Part shown: positions 21,430 to 32,397 of the stretch, one piece after another
Numbering within the stretch: position 1 is the stretch's first letter
Layout: every line of letters begins with the position of its first letter
Assembly (NCBI RefSeq): GCF_000002425.4
Contig: NC_037257.1
Span: 15,145,619-15,209,618, forward strand
Direction of reading: 5' to 3'
Source: Physcomitrium patens
Taxonomy: Eukaryota; Streptophyta; Bryopsida; Funariales; Funariaceae
Length of the DNA stretch: 64,000 nt
Notes under the pieces: model-generated
What the model was told of the DNA's origin: nothing
Databases searched by the model: none
Seen by the model: only the letters and a program-made list of their open reading frames with translations
Translations under genes and position numbers: made by a program

Positions 21430-24380
21430 TTGTTACATTTACAAGATTTTTTATTAGATCCCTTGTATGTTTTTTAATGTCATATCTGCACCAATGAACA
21501 AGATATTTCAATTTATTTCAGCACTGCTTTAAGTCTAGAACTTCTTCTATTTTAAACTCTTCATTATTTTCCATTTCTATAGGAAGAGGTGGAACTTCTC
21601 TTCTTCTTGCTATATTCATAGTTTTATATGGTTCAAAAAGAGACATGTGGAAGACAAGATGGATCTTCATTGCTTCCAGTAGATATAACCGATGAGCAAC
21701 TAGATTGATTTGTCTACAAATAAAAAAAAGTCCAAGCATCTAATAGTCCAACTTATCACAAAGACAAGTAGTCTTGATATTACAATGAAGCAACCATACC
21801 TTATCACCTACATTGAATTGTAGTTGTTCCTTTCAATTGGCATTTGCTTTGATCTTTTATTGTTCTTGAGCTTCTTTTAATTGCACCTTCATTGTTGCAT
21901 GTAGCTCTGATAATCAATTTGCCAAACCTACTGCTGCAGAATTATGAACTTTTGAAAAATCAAAAGTATTAAGTCATCGATGGTAACCATAATTGGCAAA
22001 AAAAGATGTTTGTTGCATAGAAGAATACATCGTATTATTATAAGAAAACTCTGCCAATGGCAAAAAGGTTTTCCAATTGTCTTATTGATAATTGATGGTA
22101 CATCTTAAATATTGCTCCAAAACTTGGTTTATGCACTCTATCTATCCATCAATTTCAAGATAAAAGGCCGAAGAAAGCTTTGTATCCACCTTTAAAATCT
22201 TAAAAAGAGTTTTTCAAAATTTTTATACAAATTGAGTCTTCTTATCTAATAGAATATCTTTTAGGAATCCATAATATTGATAGATATTATCAAGGAAAAG
22301 CTTAGCAATTTCTTCACTTGTGATAGATTTTGTGCATGGTACAAAATGTGCCATTTTGGTAAAATGATCTACTATTATAAATATAAAATTACACAATCCT
22401 GAGACAAAAAGATCTATAATAAAATCTATAGAAATAAAAGTCCATGGCTGTTTTAGAATAGGTAATGGTTGAAGAAGACCATAAGATGAATGCCGAGGAG
22501 TTTTTGACCTTGAACAAATGTCACATGATTGAACAAAGTCTTTTACATCCTTTGACATTTGTGGCCACTAAAAATCTTTAGATATTAGCTCCAAAATCTT
22601 ATTGTATCCAAAATATCCTGTTGCTAGAAAGTCGTAATGTGCTTGAAGAATACGTAAATGTAATTTTTTTTCTCGCACATATAGGCATTCTTTGAAATAA
22701 AGTAGGTTGTTCTTGAACTCAAACTTAGAAGTATTACAAAACTTAAGATAAGTATTCTTGATATCATAAACAAGAAAATCAGAGGACATACTTGATTGAA
22801 TTTATTTGAAAAAAGTTGAATCAACAATCAATCTTGATTTCACTTCTTAAAGAATAAATTATTCTGTCTTCAATAAAATTATCCTTTATTGATCAAAAAT
22901 TATATTTCTTTCTTTAGAGGTAAGAAAAGAATATCTAAAAAGGGCATCAAACAAACTTTATTATTTTCATAGCCAATAAATGATATTGAACTCAAATCTT
23001 CACAAAGACATGCTCTAATGAGCTTGGCAATGATTCAATATACGAGTTGACATAAAATACTTGAGGTTCTTGTGATCCATATATACGATGACTAGATTAA
23101 AAGCACCTTCTAGATAATGATGTCATTCTTGGAAAGAATCCACAATTACAAGAAGCTCTTTGTTGTAGATCTCATAGTTAATCTCGGCTGTTGAAAATTT
23201 CTTGGAATGAAAAGATATTGGATGAAGTTTATCATCTATTCCGATTTGTAATAATATGGTACTCAAAGCAAAGTCTGATGCATCTATTTCTATAAAGAAT
23301 GTCTTAGAAAAGTCAACAAGATACAAGATTGGTGTAAAAACTAAGGTTATTTTTAAAGCTTCCTATGATACTTTTGCTTCTTGATTCCATTAAAGTTTGT
23401 CTTTATAAGTCAAACGAGTAAATAGAGTTGTAATTTGAGAGAAGTCTTAGATAAAGATCTGATAGTAATTGGCAAATTTCAAAAGACATTGGATATCTTG
23501 GACCGTTTTTATGATCTTCCAATCCATAATCATTTGAACTTTCTTAGGATCTATCATAAGTCTATCATTTGAAATTATATAATCTAAAATGACAACTTGA
23601 GTAGTGTAAAATATACACTTTTTTATCATGGCATAGACTCTTATATCTCTTAATTTTTGTAAGACGTAACAAATATGAAGTTCATGTTTTTCTATGTTTT
23701 TAGAATAGATCAAGATGTCATTTAGATAATAGACAATAAAATCATCTAAAAATTCTTGAAAAAAATCATTCATAAGATGTTGAAAAGCTATTGGTACATT
23801 TGTAAGTCCAAAAGGCATGACATTATATTCAAAATATCCATATCTGATTTAAAATATAGTCTTCTATTTATTTCCTTCTTTGATGCATACCAGATTGTAT
23901 GCTCCTTATAGATCTATTTTTTTATAGATTTTAACTTAATTCAATTGATCAAAAAGTTCAGATATTAAAGATAGTGGGTACTTGTTTTTGATGGTGATCT
24001 TATTGAGTCCTTGATAATCAATACACATCTACAATGATCTATCTTTTATTTTTTATAAATAGAATTGGAGCTCCCACTAGAGATTTGGAATAGCACATGA
24101 AGTTCTTGACTAGATTCTCTTCAATATACTCATTAAATTTGACTAAATCATTTTGTGATAAATTATAAATTAGTCCAAATAGCAGTTATACTCTTTCTTG
24201 AAGGTCAATTGAATAGTCATAGGGACGATGTTCTGAAAGAGTATCTGTATTTTTTTTCTCAAATACACCAGTGGCTTAAAATACTACTTGAAGTTTTTGC
24301 ACCATTAGAAACAAGTATGGCATAAATGACACAAGGTGATCCTTCTTTTGCAACATGCAAGAAAGCTCTATTTTAAGATT
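21430..24380 (-). pseudogene. pol of element B: RT, RNase H, integrase, chromodomain
   Basis: Reading the minus strand: RT to about 23440 includes MPFGLTNVPIAFQHLMNDF and the active site as Y-L-N-D (one Asp lost by G-to-A). RNase H at 23123-23330 has FFIEIDASDFAL and HSKKFS. The integrase zinc module is at 22568-22789 and the core at 22223-22558, with CDICSRSK, FIFIIVDHFTKMAHF and DILLDKKTQF. The last part (21518-21739) has the chromodomain start FKIEEVLDLK. Many stops and shifts separate these pieces. Confidence 0.78.
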
Positions 24381-24729
24381 AAAAAATCTCCTAAAGATAG
24401 CATAATATTAAACTAAAATAACTATTATCAAAGAGAAGAAGACTAAAAAGTCTTGAAATAAGATTAAAGAATAAAAAGGCATTGACAAGAGTGAAGAAGG
24501 CTTCATTCTTGCCTCTATATATACTAAGTAGAAGCTATATTGCAATGTTTATGTCATGGACACAGAAATATAAGCTTGAGATCTAACAAGAAGTTTAAGA
24601 AGAACTGGCAAGAACTAGATTAATCAGATGAATACAAGAACAATACCAGAGAGGTGAGCTAGATCTCCAAGAGATGTGTTGTCGAGACTGAAGAACTCTT
24701 CAGCCTCGATTCCACTATATACTCCTATT

Positions 24730-24867
24730 TAGGAAGCTTTTCAAGCAACTTCTACCAATTAGGAAGCTTCTCAAGTAACTTCCATCAACTAAGAAGCTTC
24801 TCAAGTAACTTCCACCAACTAGGAAGCTTCTCAAGCAACTTCCAACAATTAAGAAGCTTCTAGAAGG
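24730..24867. repeat. 30-bp tandem repeat, about 4.6 units
   Basis: Units start at 24730, 24760, 24790, 24820 and (partial) 24850. Each begins TAGGAAGCTTCTCAAG or a near variant. The period is exactly 30 bp. Each unit contains GAAGCTTC, an inverted pair of HSE pentamers. Confidence 0.85.
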
Positions 24868-24880
24868 TTCTAGAAGGTTC
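24853..24880. promoter_or_regulatory. Perfect six-pentamer heat-shock element
   Basis: GAA at 24853, 24863 and 24873 alternates with TTC at 24858, 24868 and 24878: six consecutive perfect units with no phase slip. This fits the binding of two HSF trimers. Lies in the U3 of the solo LTR. Confidence 0.75.
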
Positions 24881-25205
24881 TAAGGACTATGTCCTTAATA
24901 GTTTAATAGGACTTCCAACACTTTTTGACTTTGTAAGGCATATGTCTTAATTTGTAAGGCAAGTTTTCTATATGTACGTCACATAATTACCTTATTCTAG
25001 AAGCTACCAATACATATGATACATGGCTAACTTATTCACTAAGTTTCTAATCTACAAATTAACTACAAATATATATAAAGTCAAAGCTACATCTATGAAA
25101 CTTTTAAGAAGCTTCTCTAGAAGATATTATGACATTAACCTATTTTTACCTTCTTCTACCTAATCATATAGGTAATGATTGGAATAAATATGTATGTCTA
25201 TAACA

Positions 25206-25348
25206 ATAATTTATAAATCCAATACTATAATAATTTGTTATATTAGATATAATAATGATACTTGTAATAATTATCCTATTCAAGACGACTATTATAATTT
25301 TAATATATTATTAAGTAGATACACATGATATATATTTATATTTTAAAA

Positions 25349-25388
<40 letters not shown>

Positions 25389-25814
25389 CATTGTGAGCCT
25401 AAAATCCACCATTCTATGGAATTGATACTATACAACAAACTCAAGAGATAGAATAGAAGAATAAATATTTTTACTTACTATATAATTACTATTAACTCAC
25501 TTTAAAAGTAAAAGTTAAAATTTAAAGTTAAATTTAAAAGTTAAAGTTAAAAATTAAGTTCAAAATTAAAAATGAAAAATTAAAGTTAAAAGTTAAATTT
25601 TAAAATTTAAAGTTAAAAATTGAATTTAAAATTTTAAGTTAAAAGTTAAAAGTTAAAGTAAGAATATTATAGGTTAAAACTTAAAACTTAAAATTTATTA
25701 TCCAAAAGTCAAAATGTATAGATTACGAATCACTGTGAAGATTACAAGTCATTGTGAAGATAAAAGTAAAAATAAAATAAGAGAGTTAAAAGCAAAGGTA
25801 CCTTGACAACATCA
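25206..25814. repeat. AT-rich simple-sequence DNA
   Basis: Contains a (TA)n run at about 25353-25384 and an A/T-only low-complexity tract at about 25500-25700 built from variations of AAAGTTAAA. No gene seen. Confidence 0.7.
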
Positions 25815-26290
25815 AAGGATTGAAGGTAGCAACTCCCTTCTACTCCAAAATTTGCCAAAAATTGTAACTAGCTTCAAATTGAATAGTTCTTATTTTTTTA
25901 CAAAATCAACTTACAGACGCTCTTGTTTCAATAAATCTCGTTGCAATCTAGTCATTCAATCGTGAGAATTGTTCCTTTGAAGTTGAGTGATCCAAACTGC
26001 CATGGCGACCACCCCCCTTCACTTAGAAATTCGCTAAAAATCCAAATCATCTTTAAATCTAGCAAAACTTGTGCCATTCAAAGTTTAGCTTATAAAGCTA
26101 AATGCTTCCAAAATTTCAATTGAATCCAATTATAAGACACTAAGAAATACCTTCCCAAACTCGATTAATCTAAACTACAAAGGTAGTCAACTCCCTTGTA
26201 GTCAAAATTTCAGAAAAACTTCAATTCAACTCCAAATTAAACAATTCTTATCTTTTTGGAAAGCTAACACAAAAGCTACAACCACAAGTA
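25815..26290. repeat. Diverged tandem triplication, about 165-bp unit
   Basis: Three successive stretches centred near 25860, 26010 and 26200 share an order of landmarks: an ACTCCCTT- or CCCCTTCA-type block, then AAATTTGCC or AAATTCGCT, then a TTCAAATTGAA-like block, then ACAAA-CTAAC/GCT. They look like an old tandem array of three. The small frame at 25941-26123 is not considered coding. Confidence 0.5.
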
Positions 26291-29200
26291 ATTTTACCTT
26301 GAAACAAAAAAAACTAATTGACTGATTGAGAAAAATCCGAAGCTCTTAAAACCCTCGGAGTACTTGGGAGGCCAAGGGAGCTATCTACCACAATGAAGCA
26401 TGTTTTAAAATCCAATGATTGTCATTCATGACTAAAAATCCATGCACACCTGTCCACAAGTTTAAAATGAGGTTTAATAGTCTAAATAAAATTAAGATTA
26501 GGATTTTTAGCCAAATTTTGGCATGGCTTCACCCTTCACAAAAAGACGAGAGAGAGAGGGCTTGGAAAACCAAGCCTCTCTTATACAATTGAGTGGAGGC
26601 TCATGGAAGGGTGCCTGCATCTTCACCCTTGACTTTTAAGATCCCTAATCTAGATCTATAGCCTTCATTCACTCAAAAGCTAATTTCATTACGAAGGCTG
26701 ATGGCTATTGTAAGTGGTCAAAAAAGAAATTTTTTGTAAATCTAACTTCACCATTGTGTTCAAAACACCTTTTTATGCTAAGATTGACTACTCACGTGCC
26801 TCCATCTATGTTTATTTGTAATTATTACAAAAAAATTTACCTCTAAAGATTTTAGCAATTATTGTAAAATCCTTCAAAAATGAAAATTCCAGTGCTCCAC
26901 TTGTATGTTGGAGGAGAAGATGCTGATCTTGTTATCTTCACTCCATGAGGTGAATCCAATGCTGCCATCACATTTAAAAGCCTCCATTAATTGAAAAAAA
27001 AAACTACTTTGCCGCATGGATTTGTTGAAATTGAAGAAAAAACTTCAAAACCGTCATTGCTAAACTTCACTAAATCTTTTAGAAAGTTCTAATTCTAATT
27101 CACTCTAAATCATATGAGTTGATTGTAGGTGAACTTATAGGCTCACAATCAACCCTCATAGCAATGACTAACAATCTCTAAATTATTAAAACTAACTAAA
27201 TTACTATTCTTATTTCTAAACTTTATTATTTTGGTCTTAACTAACCTAACTCAAGGAATCAAGCTAGGATTTATACCATCAAAGGTTACAATCCTAAAAA
27301 TTTAATAAAACCAGATTCTACTTATATAAATCCTAATGTAAAAAATATTATTTTAAATTTTATAAGTTTATAAAGAATAATTTTAATTAGAATAGAATTG
27401 AATTTTATAGAATACCAAGTAGAGTTTTAGATGCATTGATTTTTTTTTATAGAATTTGGCTCTCATAATTTATTTTCATTTTTAAAAATATATATATATT
27501 TAGTATTTAATACAAAAAAAATACAAAGAATATGAAGTCCTATAAAAAATTATAGGTGGTGAAAATTATATGATCTTCTAAAGTCTTATTAGCTAGCTTT
27601 GTTTTTTCTATAACAGAATAAATTGTGAATTTTAAGTTTGCACTAAAGTAGTGTTTTCTTATCTTATTAATAATTATTTAGAATTATTAAAATTTTATTT
27701 ATTTATTTATTTTTATAATCATTTTAAGACTTTGATTATAAATATGGAATATTTATGTTGGTGTTAGGTATTTATTTGAGACATCTAAATCAAAAAAGAG
27801 AATTGGGAGAAATTTCATCTTTTTCTAAAATAAATTCTTAAAATTTATTTATTTCTCAAGTACCAATTTAAATTTATGTTATTTACTTTCAATACCAAAA
27901 AAATTTATTTTTATGTTAATTGAATAAATTAAAATAGATTTGATATTATATTAGAAGAAATTCATAGTCTAATAAAGTATCTAATTTAATAGTAGTTCTT
28001 TTGTTGCAAAATAAATTTAAATACTCATTTCTTATTAATGCCATATGCCACATAGTATTTTAAAAAGAATGTTAAGTTACTGGAATGTTTGTCCATGTAA
28101 TTGTCTATTTTTTTTTATGATATTCTATTCTTTGTTTTATAAAATTAAGGATAATTTCTTAGATAGTATTCAATCAATAATTTTAAGCCCACAAGATCTA
28201 ATCTAACATTTTCAGATTGTAATATACATTTTTATTTTTTAAAAGATTTTAGTGGGAATAGTCTTTAAAGTCATTATAAAATAACTAGGAAGTTGATATG
28301 GTGTAATACTTATCGTTCTTTTAGAAGGTATTTTATATTGTTGTAGCTAGCAATTTTTGAATATTATAAAATCTTTCAACTAAAGTATACTAGAAATTTT
28401 TTTACTTACTTGTTCCTAGAGTGGAGTACTGCTTTTATACTATATCTAACTATTTTTATAAAATTTTAAATAAATCATTAAAATGATTGTTATAAACCAT
28501 TTCAACTTTTAAATATGAAAATGTTAATTTTTTTTAAAAATTATTAAGAAGGTTTTGAATGTCAAATATCTTTTTGACATAGATATAAATTAAACTTATA
28601 TAATATTTAAATAAAAATAGATTATTCATATCTAAAAACCATAAAATGCATAAGTAAAGTTGTAAACAGATGTTAAATACATTTTCATTATATTATGAAG
28701 ATATTATGTTAATCAAAAGTAAAGATCTTAGAAGTGAACTAATTTTTTTTATTATTTATTTTAATTTTTGAATTTATATTGAAAAGTAAAAAACAATCAA
28801 TTATTTTCTTGATTATAAAACTTTAAATATTTTTTGCTTACATAACTAGAATATTAAAGAAAAAAATCAAAATTTTATTATGATAGAGTTATATAAGAAA
28901 TAATAAATTTCTTATGCAATATTATTGCAAAGAGCATGTATTTGTTACTCAGTAGCATAATTTATATCACAAAGATGTATTTACATTTTATTTAATTAGT
29001 CTAAAAATATAAATTTGTAAAATAATATGTTTATTTATACAATTTTTTTATTAAATTCTACTGTAAAAAAAAATTATCATAAATACCTTCATAAACTTTT
29101 GTACATTGGTTAGAATTATAAAGTTGTTTAAAATTGAATATATTCTAATATGTTACAAGCCATTAATATTACACCGCTAGTATCACATATTATATAATTA

Positions 29201-31211
29201 TTTCAGTTAAAATAACCTCTAAAATTTCCGCAAATAAATTCTTTTTTGTAGTTGAGATTCCTTCTCCAAAAGTGACACTTTAAAAAACCATAACTTTTTC
29301 TATTCTAAAGAATGTACTACGATGTGTGTAGAAGGATATCTTGGTTTCGGTACGTTCTTAAAAAAATAAAGGAGATCATTTTTGTTAAGATAATTTGATC
29401 TTCAGATAAGTATAAATTATTTCTAATTGGTTTGATTGAATATAAAACAAGTCAATATTTTGTAGATGATCTTAAAATGTTTTTTAAAAAATAGTGTTGC
29501 TTAAAAATGTTCTTCAAAAAATAAAAATAAATAAATAAAAGATCCGGTTTTCTCATGTTAAAATAAAATTTAAGTTTAGAAAATTTTAGTTTTTCATGAG
29601 GTACATAAATGCTACATGATTCACATAAAGATATATCAGTTCTTAAATAGATAAAAGTAGATTTTTTATATTATATATTTAGTTACAATTTAAATAAAAT
29701 TATATAACTTATTGTTATGGATCTAAAAGCTATACTTTGATTGGTAAGTATAAGATTGTTAAAATATGTTTATGTTGTTTAGAAAGTTGTCTCATATAGA
29801 GTAAAATTGAATTATGTTTTTATAAGTTCAATAATAAGTTCCATTATTTTTTCATAAACGTGGACATAATATCTATTAAATTGTGTAGTTTTAATAAATA
29901 TCTGAATGTTCTTTACATGCCTAGAATGTACTATGTCTGTTAGAGTTTTGATTATTTGAAGATATAATTTTTTTTATTGAATTTATCATGTTTTTATTTT
30001 TGTCTTTTATTTTTTTATTATAGAATAAAAAATTATTCAATTTAATATGAATATTATATTGGCAAATTGTAAAGGACTGCTTGATAATCTTTTATATGAT
30101 CATACAGTAACATTTGTGTGTTTTCTAAAAAGGCATTAGTCATTTTAATTTTTTCAGAAATTAAGATTAAATATTAAAAAAATTATAAATTGATTTCAGA
30201 GTTTTTAAGTTAGAGAATAAATTAATTACTTCTTTTAATTTTTTCTTTCTTTTTACTTTCACTCCTCAGATTGTTTTGCAAAAAGGTTGTTCATTGACAA
30301 GATTTATATCTATAAAATACAATTTTAGGCATAATATATAAAATCAAATATTTCAATTTATATTGTATAAAAAAATAAAATAGTATGCTACTAATGCAAT
30401 TGAGTTTTTAAATAATTTAGTTTAAAAAGGTTGACATGTTTATTTAAATAAATAAATAAATAAAAAGAAAGAAAGAAAGAAAGAAAAAGAGCCATGATTT
30501 ACTGATGATATTTATTAGAATGATACTATTACATACAATAGGAGACTTGCAGTATTTACTAATAATATAAATAAAAGACTTTTGGTATACATTTTGGTAC
30601 TTAGATTATGGACACTACAAAATATAAAGTTGTTACATGTAGATCTTTTTTTGATATAAATAATGGTAATAAAGTTGGCAACATTGCTTTATTCACTTTA
30701 GAAGGGATATAACTTGTAGATATTTGTAACAATAAATAAATAAGTATAAGTGTATATATATATATATATAGATAGAGGATGAAGTACATGGTATATTGAG
30801 ATTGTGGAACATATTAAGTAGTAGTGAAAATCATAAAAATAAGAACAATTTATGTTTTGGTTTTTTGTTGTGTGATAGAACCTTTACAAATTTAATTGGT
30901 TATATTTTCATTTACAGTTTCTTTGAAATAATTGTAAGAACTTTCTTGACGTTGAATAAGAATTAAGTACCATAAAAGATCAAAAACACTTTTACTTTAT
31001 GACAAGGAACAACGAAAAAAAAAAAGATATTATACAAATCAAAGCATAACGGCTAATTATTACGGCTATTTTTTCTTTTTAGTATTGTGTGGAAGAATAT
31101 TTCAGGATAAAAATAGCCATGAGACATTTTGTGTGGGACAATGAATACTTTCTACTAGCCCTTCTTTGACAAAATAGCCTTTTCTATAGAAAAGAATCCT
31201 TTCAAGCATTC

Positions 31212-31242
<31 letters not shown>

Positions 31243-31880
31243 GGAAAGATGTCGGTTTTGTAGAATTGACAGATTTTATAGAAGGAAGAAGAATTTCTTA
31301 ACAGGAATTATTTTGTATTACTTACGACATTCAACAAAATATGGACCTTGTTAATCATAAGACAAAGTGGATAGAGTGTCTTTTTCTCATCTTTGTGCAG
31401 GGGATTTTTACTTCTAAGTTAATCCTATCAATAATGTTCATGTCAGAAGTTTTTGTCAACAATTACATCAAGGATATATTTTAAAACGTCTTAATCCTAA
31501 TTTATTAAAAAAATAAATAAAGCTCTTGTTTTTATCTCTATTTTTGTCAGTCGACAATACCTGGTCCAATAATATCACACTCCAAATATTTTGAAGTAGA
31601 AGTGAAAAACTATCACATTAATATAAAAAAAAAAATTACTACAATAAAAATTCTAAGATAAAATATAAAAGAGTTTCAAACTAAAATTTCACAAGCTTCA
31701 ACAAAGTGTTTATGATTTATCAAAATATTGATAAAAATAATGAAAAATAATAAAAAAATCATTTATCATGGAGTCTCATTTAATATATGAACTTAATCTT
31801 CCAAGAAAACCATAAAATTCTCATGAAATTTAATTAAAAAATTAATTAAAAAAATGAAAAATAAAACTATATTTCAGTAG
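26291..31880. other. AT-rich intergenic DNA, no gene recognised
   Basis: About 5.6 kb with no long open frame and no protein family I recognise. It holds a short inverted repeat at 26551-26582, (AAAT)/(AAAG) runs at about 30445-30486, a (TA)n run at about 30752-30768 and a 27-base T run at 31216-31242. Confidence 0.6.
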
Positions 31881-32397
31881 CTACATATTTTTATACTCAG
31901 TTTCCCTGGATTTGCATTTGAACAGAAAACATTTCCACCAAAACTCTATTGAGCTTTCATTCATTGCCTGCCGCTGCTGCTTCCGGACGTCATTACGAAG
32001 CTTCCCATTTCAGATATTTTCCTTTCACTGTCATTTGACCAACAGAATCCTCCACTGACGAACTAAAAAGGAAAACGAACGTAAAACGAACGAAAGACGA
32101 AAGCAAAACTTCGTCATCGAGAAGTCTCTCGAGCTTGAGCCGAAGCTATCTCTCCACGGTACATTGCAGAAGATTTCTTTGTATCGAGATGGAGCTCTCG
32201 CGCCATGCTCCATGGCAAGCAGGCAGGGAGGGAGGCGTATGAATTGTTGTTATAGACGGGACAGGCTGCTTCAATCTCCACATAGAATTCTTTTCATGCG
32301 AGACCATTAGAGCCCTGCTTTGGTTAGGGCACGGCATTCAATTATCGCTGTCGCCATTTCTCGGTCCCGCTGCTTCCTCGCATCCTGCTCCTTTCCT

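Larger units (their letters stand above)
24552..24900 (-). mobile_element. Solo LTR of an HSE-bearing family, nested in the right LTR of element B
   Basis: A 349-bp block starting TGTCATGGACA and ending TCCTTAATA on the plus strand, flanked by a perfect 5-bp duplication GTTTA (24547-24551 and 24901-24905). Removing it restores the surrounding LTR (compare the left copy near 20510). On the minus strand it has HSE pentamers and 30-bp repeats upstream of a TATATAG-like box (about 24715), so its promoter points leftward. It resembles, but is not identical to, the LTR at 496-917. Confidence 0.75.
20268..25205 (-). mobile_element. Minus-strand chromovirus lacking gag and protease (element B)
   Basis: The left LTR (20268-20814) and right LTR (about 24380-25205, enlarged by a nested 349-bp LTR) match each other and, reversed, the LTRs of the 44827-50849 element. 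Next to the left LTR on the minus strand is a polypurine tract (AGAAGGGAGAGATAA at about 20815-20833). The interior runs chromodomain, integrase, RNase H, RT from left to right, but ends at the protease-RT linker near 24380. Gag and protease are therefore deleted. No target duplication is evident at its borders. Confidence 0.75.

Noticed and set aside
24730-24867. CRISPR-like array
   Set aside because: The 30-bp units are directly adjacent with no unique spacers, and the DNA is a plant retroelement LTR.
32031-32337. Minus-strand frames upstream of the PPR gene
   Set aside because: Shadows of promoter and transit-peptide coding sequence, with no domain.
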